Part shown: positions 18,981 to 26,837 of the stretch, piece by piece
Layout: the number at the start of each line of letters is the position of its first letter
Numbering within the stretch: the stretch's first letter is position 1
Assembly: GCA_019236735.1 (NCBI GenBank)
Contig: JAFAIM010000060.1
Coordinates: forward strand, 1-64,000
DNA from: Burkholderiaceae bacterium
GTDB taxonomy: Bacteria > Pseudomonadota > Gammaproteobacteria > Burkholderiales > Burkholderiaceae_F
Length of the DNA stretch: 64,000 nucleotides
Direction: 5' to 3'
Position numbers and translations under genes: made by a program
Notes under the pieces: generated by a model
Told to the model about the DNA's origin: nothing
Databases searched by the model: none
The model's input: only the letters and a program-made list of their open reading frames with translations

Positions 18981-19325
18981 TTAGCCAATCGCCTCGGCTA
19001 GCAGTTTGCGCAGGGTCTTGGTGTCGGCGGCCGAGAGCGTCCCCATGGTGCGGGCGACGAGGCTACGCTCGATGGTGGTGAAGACGGGTTTGAGAACGGA
19101 GGCCTTGATCAGGCCAGTGGCCTGCCAGTCGGCGATCATGGCCTCACCGAAGGCGAGCGGTTGGCGCACCTGCCCGGTGATCGCCATGATCACCAGATCG
19201 CGCCGGGTGGCGTTGTAGCTGCTGCTGGAGACGACGACGGCGGGCCGCTTCTTGGCGCCCGACTGGTCGGTGAATGGAAACGGCACCAACACCACGTCGC
19301 CGAAGCCGAACTTGGCCGTGGCCAC
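18981..19325 (-). CDS. MazF/PemK-family mRNA interferase toxin
   Basis: The 114-residue protein has the PemK/MazF beta-barrel pattern: FGFGDVVLVPFPFTDQSGAKKRPAVVVSS at the start and SVLKPVFTTIERSLVARTMGTLS near the end. Such toxins cleave mRNA or rRNA in single-stranded regions. The start is a GTG at 19325, three bases after the antitoxin stop, so the pair is coupled. The locus lies in the tRNA-bounded segment, where it could act as an addiction module. Confidence 0.88.
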   Translation of the reverse strand: MATAKFGFGDVVLVPFPFTDQSGAKKRPAVVVSSSSYNATRRDLVIMAITGQVRQPLAFGEAMIADWQATGLIKASVLKPVFTTIERSLVARTMGTLSAADTKTLRKLLAEAIG

Positions 19326-19328
19326 CGG

Positions 19329-19529
19329 TTACATCCGATCGTAGGCGGCGTCCTCGTCGTTGTTCCACACCGCGGCGAAACTCGCCTCGCTCGCCTTGGC
19401 GGCGGCACGCGTGAAACGCTGCTCGTCGTCGCGCGCGCGCAGGAAGTCGACGAAGTCTTCCACTTCAGCCAGGCGCTGCGGGGCGAGCTGCCGGATCTTC
19501 TCGATCAGGGCTTGTTCGGCTGCATTCAT
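19329..19529 (-). CDS. Antitoxin of the MazF-type pair
   Basis: The 66-residue acidic protein begins MNAAEQALIEKIRQLAPQ and continues with RLAEVEDFVDFLRAR, typical of DUF2281-like antitoxins that pair with PemK toxins. The C-terminus (AVWNNDEDAAYDRM) is the usual toxin-wrapping tail. An AAGGAG site precedes the ATG at 19529. Another ATG at 19559 also has a strong GGAGG site and would add ten residues; both are plausible. Confidence 0.82.
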   Translation of the reverse strand: MNAAEQALIEKIRQLAPQRLAEVEDFVDFLRARDDEQRFTRAAAKASEASFAAVWNNDEDAAYDRM

Positions 19530-19700
19530 CGCGTTCGACTCCTTCGGATAGCCCATCATGTCACCTCCCAGCCTGCGCCAGCGCCAGGTCGAGCATCTCA
19601 ACGACGACTCTGCCGAATGCGTTTGGCAACATATTGCACTAGGTTCACTCTGGATTCTGGTAGAAAATTAGCACACAAGTCATTGAATCCTGGGGCAAGG

Positions 19701-19754
19701 GCAGCCGCCTTGTAAGCGGCAGGTCGCCCGTTCGAGTCGGGCAGCCGGCACCAG
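19701..19754 (+). repeat. attR-like direct repeat (partial tRNA-Thr copy)
   Basis: Exact copy of 18478-18531. It lacks the acceptor 5' strand and D-arm, so it cannot make a tRNA. It marks the right end of the mini-island and directly abuts the decayed HDOD gene. Confidence 0.8.
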
Positions 19755-19756
19755 TC

Positions 19757-20440
19757 ACGATCGACCTGACGACGAAGTGGTTCGCCGACCTGTTTAAGCG
19801 GTTCCCGGGCGTCGGGGCGCCCGCTGCGGGCCGGGCCGAGGTCACGCCGCCCGTGCGCGAATCGGCAACCGAGGCTGCGAAGCCCAATGCGGCACCCGCA
19901 CGGAGTTTGTCAAACGCGGGCGGCGAGGATGTCGAGCGGCGCTTCACTGCATTGCTGCTCGGCGTCGCTTCGCCGTCTGCAACGCAGGCGAGAATGGCCG
20001 AGTGACGCGCCATCGAGCAGATCGACGCGCTCATCGCCAACAACCGTGGTGCAAGCCTAGTGCCCAGGCTGCAGCTCGAATTGCCTCGTTTAATCCGTCT
20101 GGTCAGACGCGATGATGTATCAGCGCGCGACCTGACCGAGCGTCTTTCACACGATCCGACGCTGAAACCAACCCGTTTCACGCTTACCTGGCCGGGATGG
20201 TCGCGAATATCGGATGGGTCGCCACGCTTCGAGTGCTCGACACCGAGTACCCGCACGACATGCCGCCGTCTTTCGACGAGTTTCATGATTGCTGAGCAAC
20301 GCTGCGGCCAGATTGTCGGAGCAGATCGCGCGCCAATGGGATTTTCCCCCGAACGTATGCGACGCCGTCCACGAACGCGCGGTTTGCTCGTCGGGCACGG
20401 CGGTCAGCGATCTCGCGTTCGCGATTGGTTTGGACTCTGC
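19757..20440 (+). pseudogene. HDOD-domain gene remnant
   Basis: Pieces of an HDOD signalling protein are readable in all three frames. The first frame gives IDLTTKWFADLFKRFPG, then a TGA at 20003-20005, then LELPRLIRLVRRDDVSARDL with TERLSHDPTL. The second, from about 20170, gives NPFHAYLAGMVANIGW. The third, from about 20290, gives AARLSEQIARQWDFPP. The start codon is missing at the attR junction. One stop and two frame changes make it non-functional. HDOD proteins commonly link to c-di-GMP and cell-cycle signalling. Confidence 0.65.
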
Positions 20441-20442
20441 AT

Positions 20443-20673
20443 CTACCAGCGCTGCGGTGGCCTGCGCGACGTGTGGAAGACTCGTAGCACTTCAACCACG
20501 TCCGAGCGAACGCGGTAGGGAACCATATGGCGAGTGTTCAAGACGACGAGCTCGCGGGTATTCGGGACCCGTCCCGGTCGGCCTAGGCCGGGCTGATCGG
20601 CGAGCTGTGCAACTGCCTCGAGTACGCGCTGCACGACTAGGCGCGCGGCCGCACCAAGCTTGATTTGTACGTT
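20443..20673 (-). pseudogene. ParE/RelE toxin remnant (C-terminal two thirds)
   Basis: The frame reads AAARLVVQRVLEAVAQLADQ, then PGLGRPGRVPNTRELVVLNT and YRVRSDVVEVLRVFHTSR, a clear ParE-family toxin body. It runs directly into the stop codon of the cyclase gene at 20674-20676, so the N-terminal strand and the start are gone. A GTG at 20634 could start a 63-residue fragment. No antitoxin is adjacent. I infer a truncated toxin created when the neighbouring segment joined here. Confidence 0.7.
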
Positions 20674-23304
20674 TTATTGGATCGTCTCGAGCCAGCTGCG
20701 CGCCTCCTCCATCGCCTGCTCGTAGGCGAGTGCGTTGCCGGCAGCCTCCGCCGCTGCGAACGACGCTGCTCCGAGCGTTTGGTGCGCTTTTGAGACCAAC
20801 GCCGGCAGATATGCGTCGTCAATCGGTTCGCGGCGATAACCGATTCGCCTCGCTTGAGCTTCGGCCGCGCCGTGGAATCGCGCGGCCAAGTCCCATTTTT
20901 GACACAACACCGCCAAACCGGCGCAGTAATCGAGCACCGCATGTCCGATCTGCTTCGAACCGATCTCGACGGCGATCGACAGCGTCTGCCGCAGCACTCG
21001 CGCAGCTTCGGACGCGCGGCCGGACTCGATCAACACGCTCGACAGATTGCAAAGCAAAAAGGACAGCACGCGCCGATCGCCGGCCGCGCGGATCAGCGCT
21101 ACCGCCTCCTCGTATAGCGGCTGCGCCAGTTCCGGTTGCCGTTGGCTGCGAAACAGCTCGGCCAGGCCGTTGACCGCCACCGCCAGCAGGCGCTTGTCAT
21201 TGAGCTGGCGCGAGAGCGCCAACGATGCCTCGAAATGTTCGCGCGCCTCGGCTGGCTGCCCGTGCGCAATGCAGGCGTATCCGTACAAGCGGTGCGCCTC
21301 GGCGATCGACGGCACATCGCCGATCTCGCGCGCGATTGCCAGACTCTCGTCGGCGAAGGCTTTGGCCCCGTCGTAACTGCCCGTCAGGTACCCGAGCTCG
21401 ACCCCGCCGAGCAGCGCCCGGCTGCGCAGCAGGTCGCGCTCGTGCGCGCCGTCGCGCCCGAGCGCCTCGACCGCCAAGCGGTAACCGGGCGCCAAGTAGC
21501 CGCGCGCAATCAGCCAGTTCTTGATTGCAATGAACAGCGCCAGGCCGCTGCGGGCACCGTTGGCGACGTTTGCGCACGACTCGAAAGCCACCAGCAAGTT
21601 GCTCCACTCGGCATCGAGCTGGGAAAAAGAGGTCTTTGGCGGGCGGCCGGCATGCGCTTCGGCGCCTTCGGCGAGCGTCAGGAAAAAGTGCAGATGACGA
21701 GCGCGCGCGGCCGCCTCATCGTCGCAGTCTCTCAGCCGATCCGCCGCGTACTGCCGCACCGTCTCGAGCAACTGGTAGCGCCCTTGATCCGGTTCGGCGA
21801 TCACGAGCGACTTCTCGACCAGGTTTGCGAGCAAGTCGAGCACATCCGGCTTGACGACTTCTCCGCCGGCCCCGACCGCTTCCGCCGCCTCGAGCGTCCA
21901 GCCGCCGGCAAATACGGACAGGCGACGCAGCAGGATCCGCTCGGAGGACGTCAACAGCTCGTAGCTCCAGTCGATCGACGCGCGCATCGTCTTGTGGCGC
22001 GGCAGCGCCGTCCGATCTCCGTGCGTGAGCAAGCGAAACCGGTCAGACAGGCGCTCGGCGATCTGTTCCACCGACAGCGCGCGAGTGCGTCCGGCCGCCA
22101 GTTCGATCGCGAGCGGAATGCCGTCCAGGCGCTGGCAGATGTCGGCCACCGCGTTTGCACCCGCCTCCTCGATCTGGAAATCGGGCTGCACCGCGAGCAC
22201 CCGCGCCAGAAAAAGGCGCGCCGCTTCGTACTGCGTCAGGATCGACGTCGTGATCGCCGCGCCGGCATCGGGAGTGGAAAGCGATCGCACTGGGTAGGTG
22301 GTTTCGCCGGCCACCCGCAAAGGCTCTCTGCTCGAAGCCAGGATGCGCACGCGCGGACCGCTTTGCAGCAGCGCGGCCGCAAGCTCGGCACAGGGATGCA
22401 GAAGATGCTCGCAGTTGTCCAGGATCAGCAGCATGCAGCGGTCCTGCACGAATCGCATCAGCGACTCGACCATTGGCCGCCCGCTTTCCTCCTTTATGCC
22501 GAGGATCGACGCCGCCAGCTGCGCAACGAGGCGAGCGTCGGTCAAACCCGCCAGTCCTACAAACCAGACGCCGTCCGGGTAGCCGTCCATCAGATCGGCG
22601 GCGGCCTGCAAGCACAGGCGGGTCTTGCCGATACCACCCGGACCGAGCAACGTCAGCAGGCGGGTTTGGCCGAGCAGTTCGGTGACCTGCGCAAGTTCGC
22701 GCTCGCGGCCGACAAAGGATGAGGCTTGCAACGGAAGATTGTTCGGTGTCGCTTCGAGCGAGCGCAGCGGCGGAAAATCTTGCCGAAGGTCCGGGTGCAG
22801 CACCTGGTAGACGCGTTCCGGACGCTCGAGGTCGCGCAGTCTCACCAAACCGAGGTCGCGCAGCGCGAGTTCCTGCGGAGCACGCTCGCCGATATCTGTG
22901 ACCACCGCCTGCGACAGCAGCACCTGCCCGCCATGCGCAACGCCGGCGATTCGCGCGGTGCGGTTGATCGCTGGGCCGAAGAAGTCGTTGCCCCGGCGTT
23001 CGGCGAGCCCGGCGTGCAGTCCGCAACGCACCGGCAGCTCAATGCCGCAGGTCACGGTCGGATCGGCCAGTGCGCGCTGCAATTGAACCGCTGCCAGGAC
23101 CGCGTCCAGCGAGCTGTCAAACGCTGCCAACGCGCCATCGCCAACCATTTTGACCAGTACGCCGCGATAGCGCTCGATCGTCTCGCACGTGATCGCGTCG
23201 TGGCGCGCGAGCCCCTGCGCCATTCGCTCGGGCTCCGACTCCCACAGGCGAGAGCTGCCCTGAATGTCGGTGAAAAGGTAGGTGGTGTGGGCCGTTTGGG
23301 CCAT
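20674..23304 (-). CDS. Class III cyclase - STAND ATPase - TPR protein
   Basis: The 876-residue protein starts MAQTAHTTYLFTDIQGSSR. Its N-terminal class III adenylate/guanylate cyclase domain (about 5-170) keeps metal aspartates D13 (FTDI) and D56 (VGDG), a lysine at K52, and N114/R118 in INRTARIAG. An AfsR/NB-ARC-type ATPase follows, with a P-loop GPGGIGKTRL near 221 and LLILDNCEH as Walker B, then tandem TPR-like helices to the C-terminus. No DNA-binding domain is seen. It could make a cyclic nucleotide in response to a ligand. It is the last gene of the leftward ycaO-tfuA set, 111 bases after tfuA. The ATG at 23304 is preferred over a TTG at 23355. Confidence 0.88.
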   Translation of the reverse strand: MAQTAHTTYLFTDIQGSSRLWESEPERMAQGLARHDAITCETIERYRGVLVKMVGDGALAAFDSSLDAVLAAVQLQRALADPTVTCGIELPVRCGLHAGLAERRGNDFFGPAINRTARIAGVAHGGQVLLSQAVVTDIGERAPQELALRDLGLVRLRDLERPERVYQVLHPDLRQDFPPLRSLEATPNNLPLQASSFVGRERELAQVTELLGQTRLLTLLGPGGIGKTRLCLQAAADLMDGYPDGVWFVGLAGLTDARLVAQLAASILGIKEESGRPMVESLMRFVQDRCMLLILDNCEHLLHPCAELAAALLQSGPRVRILASSREPLRVAGETTYPVRSLSTPDAGAAITTSILTQYEAARLFLARVLAVQPDFQIEEAGANAVADICQRLDGIPLAIELAAGRTRALSVEQIAERLSDRFRLLTHGDRTALPRHKTMRASIDWSYELLTSSERILLRRLSVFAGGWTLEAAEAVGAGGEVVKPDVLDLLANLVEKSLVIAEPDQGRYQLLETVRQYAADRLRDCDDEAAARARHLHFFLTLAEGAEAHAGRPPKTSFSQLDAEWSNLLVAFESCANVANGARSGLALFIAIKNWLIARGYLAPGYRLAVEALGRDGAHERDLLRSRALLGGVELGYLTGSYDGAKAFADESLAIAREIGDVPSIAEAHRLYGYACIAHGQPAEAREHFEASLALSRQLNDKRLLAVAVNGLAELFRSQRQPELAQPLYEEAVALIRAAGDRRVLSFLLCNLSSVLIESGRASEAARVLRQTLSIAVEIGSKQIGHAVLDYCAGLAVLCQKWDLAARFHGAAEAQARRIGYRREPIDDAYLPALVSKAHQTLGAASFAAAEAAGNALAYEQAMEEARSWLETIQ

Positions 23305-23415
23305 GACGGCGGAGGGCGGATGCTTGCCGCCCCTCCAAAGCGGCAATCGTCGCAAGCCTACTTTACGGCACCATGGCGCAGTGCACCAGGGGTGGATCGG
23401 AAGGGCCTTCTTGCG

Positions 23416-24147
23416 TCAGCTCAGCGGCGGCACGTCGGCAATCTGCTGCTCGAATTGGCGCCTCCAGTATTCCGTCGGGCGGAATCCTGGGCGAGGGCGC
23501 GACGATCCGCCTGAGCGATCCCCGAGGTGCCGCAGCAGAATCCGCGCATCGAGCCGCTTGATATCGACGTAGCTGCGACGGTAGGCGTCGAATTGTCGCG
23601 AGCCAGCCGATTTGCCAAGCGCCTCCGTGAATTGGCGTTGCAGCTGCTCGGGCGTCCGATCGGAGAAATGCAGCGGCTTCATTCGCGCGATCAACTCCGC
23701 CTCGATCTGGCGGTCGATCGATCCTTGCCGCCGCAGCGCTCGCAGCGTGAAGCGGATGTTGGCCATCGCGTCGGACAGCGGCCGGAAGTCGAGCTCGCGC
23801 GGGCAGTGCAGAACAGCTACCTCGTCGTCATCGGTCCAGGCACCACTGCGAAACAACCGGAAGATGCTGCCCAGGCCCAGCATCCCCAGCCCCTTGAGCT
23901 CGGCGGCGCGAAGTGCGCCCATGCTGCCGGCACCGGTCACTTCCACCCCCTCGGAGATCGCGAACAGGATCTCCTTGTGCCAGACCGATGGCAGGTTGCC
24001 GAAGACTCCGTCGACGATGCCGATGCGGCGATAGCCGGCTTCGACCGCCCGAAACACGGAACCCAGCGCGACCGGACCGAAGCGAGTGACGCCATCCTGA
24101 ACCGGCTCGCGATAGAGCGATGGACCGGCAAATACGCAGCGCTTCAT
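23416..24147 (-). CDS. TfuA-like protein, partner of YcaO
   Basis: The 243-residue protein has the TfuA core: FAGPSLYREPVQ, GIVDGVFGNLPSVWHKEIL and EVTGAGSMGALRAAELKGLGM, within about 1-130. TfuA proteins act with YcaO enzymes in making trifolitoxin, in thioamidation of archaeal McrA and in thioviridamide-type peptides, probably by delivering sulfur. The C-terminal 110 residues are basic and may bind the partner. ycaO lies 15 bases upstream in the same direction. Confidence 0.9.
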   Translation of the reverse strand: MKRCVFAGPSLYREPVQDGVTRFGPVALGSVFRAVEAGYRRIGIVDGVFGNLPSVWHKEILFAISEGVEVTGAGSMGALRAAELKGLGMLGLGSIFRLFRSGAWTDDDEVAVLHCPRELDFRPLSDAMANIRFTLRALRRQGSIDRQIEAELIARMKPLHFSDRTPEQLQRQFTEALGKSAGSRQFDAYRRSYVDIKRLDARILLRHLGDRSGGSSRPRPGFRPTEYWRRQFEQQIADVPPLS

Positions 24148-24162
24148 CGATTCGATGCGCGA

Positions 24163-25461
24163 TTAGCCTGCACACTGAGCCAGCAGGCGCTGCATCCGAG
24201 GTCCCGGCGTGTACCCGGGACTGCCCAGCAGTCCCTCCAACCCGGGAACTGTGACATGGAACACCGGCACCTGCAGGGCCTGCTGTGTCAGATCGACTGC
24301 GATTGCCTGCGGCAAACCCTCGGCGCTCAGTTCCGACAGCACCCACGCTAGCAGCTCGTCGATGGTCTTCAGCGACGGCGCTTCGGGCATGTCATCCGGG
24401 TCGAGCGTCTGCGGCTCCTCTTCGAGTTGCCGCGCCCAGCTCGCGCCGGCGTCGTCGTCGATCCGAATTGCATGCTTGTATCTGGACCAGAGCACGTCGT
24501 CGCGCCCCCCGGCGATGTGCGTCAAGCGGCTCTGCAGCGCCTCTGTGATCGCACGCGACAGCGCGACACGGCGGTACGGGTGGCAGCCGAAGCCGGCCGC
24601 ACGCTGCGGGTAGAAAGTGCGGCCGGACGAATCGAATACCCGGCAAAAGAAGCATGGGATCGGCACCGTCTGCGACACGTACCAAGCGGCGGCGTATACG
24701 CCGGCCGCGTCGCACCGCTCGATCAGCCACCGGTTGTATGGGTCCGACACGCGATCGAGGCGCAGCCTGCCGCGCGGGTCTTCTGCTCCCAGCTGGCGGC
24801 GTGCGATCCAGAGCGAGGCTTGGTCACGCTCGATCACTTCGCATAGGGCATGCAGCAGCGCTTCGCTTCTGGTGTTTCCCGACGCCAAGCCGTTGGACGA
24901 GGCGACGAACAATCGGGCGGGCTGGCGGCGCGAGCGGTGGCCCAGATGGATGCAGTCGCGCGGCACTCGGCGCATCTTGCCCGACACCAGATCGCGCCCC
25001 TCGACCCATTCGGAACGCGAGTCTTGGCGCAGCCTCGCGCTGGGGCGTATCGGCAAAAGGAGCGGACTGGCACAGGTCCTGTCCGCAACGGCATCGCTTA
25101 AGGTTTTCAGCTGGCCGCGCGGAACGAAGTGCTCGGCGTGATGCACTTCGATGCTTTCCATCAGGCCGGAGGCCTGCGCCAGCTCGTGCGTCAGCCCTTT
25201 GCCTTGCGAGACCGTTAGCGATTGCGCCAGCGGGCGCACCACTTGCCACGTGGGTACGCCGACATGATCCAGTCCGGTGACGTTGCCGACCCGTGTGATG
25301 CCGATTGCGGCCATAAGGCCGCGCGCCCGCGCAAGGGTCGTTCCGATAGAGGCGGCGCGGATGGTTCCACCGAGGTCGAATGCGCGATCGCGGGTGCCGG
25401 GTTCGCGACCGGTGCAGGGAGCTGTCACAGCCGCCCGGCACGATTCCGTCTCAGTCTTCAT
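24163..25461 (-). CDS. YcaO-domain ATP-dependent peptide-backbone modifying enzyme
   Basis: YcaO proteins phosphorylate peptide-bond amides to form azolines or, with TfuA, thioamides. The 432-residue protein shows the three conserved stretches: QASGLMESIEVHHAEH, ALLHALCEVIERDQ and SRAITEALQSRLTHIAGGRDD, which carry the ATP/Mg glutamates. The C-terminus (GYTPGPRMQRLLAQCAG) lacks the PxPxP tail of azoline-forming YcaOs, consistent with the TfuA-dependent class. The ATG overlaps the stop of the small upstream ORF by 11 bases, so the two are coupled. Confidence 0.92.
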   Translation of the reverse strand: MKTETESCRAAVTAPCTGREPGTRDRAFDLGGTIRAASIGTTLARARGLMAAIGITRVGNVTGLDHVGVPTWQVVRPLAQSLTVSQGKGLTHELAQASGLMESIEVHHAEHFVPRGQLKTLSDAVADRTCASPLLLPIRPSARLRQDSRSEWVEGRDLVSGKMRRVPRDCIHLGHRSRRQPARLFVASSNGLASGNTRSEALLHALCEVIERDQASLWIARRQLGAEDPRGRLRLDRVSDPYNRWLIERCDAAGVYAAAWYVSQTVPIPCFFCRVFDSSGRTFYPQRAAGFGCHPYRRVALSRAITEALQSRLTHIAGGRDDVLWSRYKHAIRIDDDAGASWARQLEEEPQTLDPDDMPEAPSLKTIDELLAWVLSELSAEGLPQAIAVDLTQQALQVPVFHVTVPGLEGLLGSPGYTPGPRMQRLLAQCAG

Positions 25462-25714
25462 CCTCCACGATGTGAACGATCTGGTTCGGCCCGATCTCGT
25501 ACCCCTGCTTCTTCAGGAGCTTGGAGATCTGCTGACCGGCCTTCTGGCGCTTCTTCAGAAGATCGAGGACTTCACTCGCCGTCTTTCGGTCGAGCGTGCG
25601 CGTCGCGCCGGTCTTTCCGGAAACAACTACTAAAGTTTTGTTTCTTGCGACGAACAGGTAGTCATCGCCGCCCTTCCAGGCCGGCGGCTTGCCCTTCCCG
25701 GGTTTGCCCGCCAT
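25451..25714 (-). CDS. Small lysine-rich protein, candidate YcaO/TfuA substrate
   Basis: This 87-residue protein starts from an ATG with a strong GGAGG site and overlaps ycaO. Its N-terminus is rich in Gly, Lys and Pro (MAGKPGKGKPPAWKGGDDY), followed by a strand-rich segment (FVARNKTLVVVSGKTG), a basic helix (ASEVLDLLKKRQKAGQQI) and an acidic end (HIVEDED). I recognise no family. Its size, coupling and first position fit a modified substrate, precursor peptide or accessory binding protein. It does not look like a classical precursor with a Ser/Thr/Cys-rich core. Confidence 0.7.
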   Translation of the reverse strand: MAGKPGKGKPPAWKGGDDYLFVARNKTLVVVSGKTGATRTLDRKTASEVLDLLKKRQKAGQQISKLLKKQGYEIGPNQIVHIVEDED

Positions 25715-25743
25715 TCGACCTCCTCCCTCAAGCGATCGAGGAT

Positions 25744-25759
25744 CGTCCGATTCCGGACG
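25744..25759. promoter_or_regulatory. Inverted repeat in the leader of the ycaO set
   Basis: CGTCCG-ATTC-CGGACG lies between the candidate -10 and the start of the small ORF. It could be an operator or a short hairpin in the mRNA leader. The evidence is the symmetry only. Confidence 0.3.
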
Positions 25760-25771
25760 TTGTGCACGCAG

Positions 25772-25800
25772 ATGCTCGCCCCTACGCCGGGCGATGTCAA
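25772..25800 (-). promoter_or_regulatory. Candidate sigma-70 promoter of the small ORF-ycaO-tfuA set
   Basis: Read leftward, a perfect TTGACA (25800-25795) is followed after 17 bases by GAGCAT (25777-25772), a weak -10. It ends 57 bases before the small ORF. The gap to divergent ycgR (268 bases) shows no other clear promoter. Confidence 0.45.
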
Positions 25801-25982
25801 CTTTTCCCCGGACCGCGCAGTACCGCAGCTTCAGGGCGGCGCGCAGCCCGCACCGCTCCGCGCGCACCACGACGGCGCGCTGGGGAATTGCTCCGTCATG
25901 CCGGGGCAGTTTGCGGCTTCGGCGAACGTTGCGGCGTGATCTACTGTGTTCAGAAAATCTCGCGCAGCCCGCACGCACAGCC

Positions 25983-26750
25983 ATGGACACGATGCCTTTT
26001 CCGGAGTCGGAGTCGCCGGACCTCGAGCGCTACTGGCTGTATTCGAAATTCGAGATCGATGCCTTGATGGCCCGACTGTGCGATGAGCGGGTGCACATGA
26101 CCGTCTACTGGGGCAACGACGGTCAGTTCGCGGTCACGCAGATCATGAAAGTCGACGCGGTGCGCGACGAAGCGCACTTCGACATGCCGAACCACGCGCA
26201 CCAGCAATCCGGCCTGCTCGCGGCCGCCGAGCTGGTAGCTGTGGCTTTCATCGACAACATTAAGCTGCAGTTCCGCGTCGCGGCACCGCGGCGTTCGAGC
26301 GACAGCGGCTACCCGACGTTCCTGTGCGCGTTCCCCGAGCGAGTGCTGCGCTTGCAGCGGCGCGAGTACTACCGGGTGCGCACGCCGGAGACGGTTTCCG
26401 CCAACTGCCTGGTTCCCTACTCCAGCGATCAAGGCCAGTACGAGTCGGTGCGAGTCCTCGACGTCAGCGTCGGCGGTCTGGCGATGCTGGCGTACCCGAA
26501 GCACTTCGTTCCGGTGGCCTCCGAAACGATCGACCACTGCTACCTGGATCTGCCAGGGGTCGGCACCGTCTTGATCAAACTGCGCGTTGCGCACGTGGAA
26601 AACGCGCCCGACGGCAAAGGACTGCGCTGCGGCTGCGAGTTTGTCGACCTGTCACCGCAGGCCCGGATGATGCTGCAGCGCTACGTGCACCGCATCGACG
26701 TCGAGCAGAGGCATCAGCGCGGGCCGAGCTCCCGCAAGGTCGCCGCCTAG
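25983..26750 (+). CDS. ycgR: YcgR-like flagellar brake protein (PilZ)
   Basis: The 255-residue protein has the N-terminal YcgR domain (about 15-120) and a C-terminal PilZ domain (about 125-240). The cyclic-di-GMP motif is complete: RREYYRVRTPE (RxxxR type) and DVSVGGLA (DxSxxG). When bound to c-di-GMP such proteins slow or bias the flagellar motor. It lies about 0.8 kb before the flhB operon, which fits the role. The ATG at 25983 is taken as start because the upstream open frame looks non-coding. Confidence 0.9.
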   Translation: MDTMPFPESESPDLERYWLYSKFEIDALMARLCDERVHMTVYWGNDGQFAVTQIMKVDAVRDEAHFDMPNHAHQQSGLLAAAELVAVAFIDNIKLQFRVAAPRRSSDSGYPTFLCAFPERVLRLQRREYYRVRTPETVSANCLVPYSSDQGQYESVRVLDVSVGGLAMLAYPKHFVPVASETIDHCYLDLPGVGTVLIKLRVAHVENAPDGKGLRCGCEFVDLSPQARMMLQRYVHRIDVEQRHQRGPSSRKVAA

Positions 26751-26761
26751 CTCAAGGCTAG

Positions 26762-26797
26762 CCAGGCGCGCAAGGCACTGTCGAATTGGCTGTTACA
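26762..26797. repeat. Half copy of the palindromic repeat
   Basis: CCAGGCGCGCAAGGCACT followed by a diverged arm ending TGTTACA matches one end of the element at 53434-53599 in reverse orientation. The second arm is missing. It begins 12 bases after the ycgR stop, again between convergent genes. Confidence 0.75.
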
Positions 26798-26837
26798 GGC
26801 GACGAAGCGCCTACGACAGGCGACGAAGCGCCTACGC
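26796..26837 (+). repeat. 21-bp tandem duplication
   Basis: Two adjacent 21-bp units, each CAGGCGACGAAGCGCCTACG plus one base, differ only in the last base. The second unit overlaps the stop codon of the leftward hypothetical gene. It directly follows the half repeat. Confidence 0.9.

Larger units (their letters stand above)
18531..19754. mobile_element. 1.2-kb tRNA-bounded mini-island carrying a toxin-antitoxin pair
   Basis: The segment lies between the exact 54-base repeats of the tRNA-Thr 3' half. It holds a MazF-type toxin, its antitoxin and about 450 bases of less GC-rich DNA after the tRNA with one doubtful ORF. No integrase or excisionase gene is visible, so it is either a remnant of a larger island or a non-autonomous element mobilised in trans. 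Confidence 0.6.

Noticed and set aside
18531-19754. Integrase or transposase in the tRNA-bounded segment
   Set aside because: No frame shows the Arg-His-Arg-Tyr pattern of tyrosine integrases or a DDE transposase, here or elsewhere in the window.
24163-25461. YcaO as the RimO/ribosomal-protein-associated E. coli type
   Set aside because: The adjacent tfuA and lack of the proline-rich C-terminal extension favour the TfuA-dependent class.
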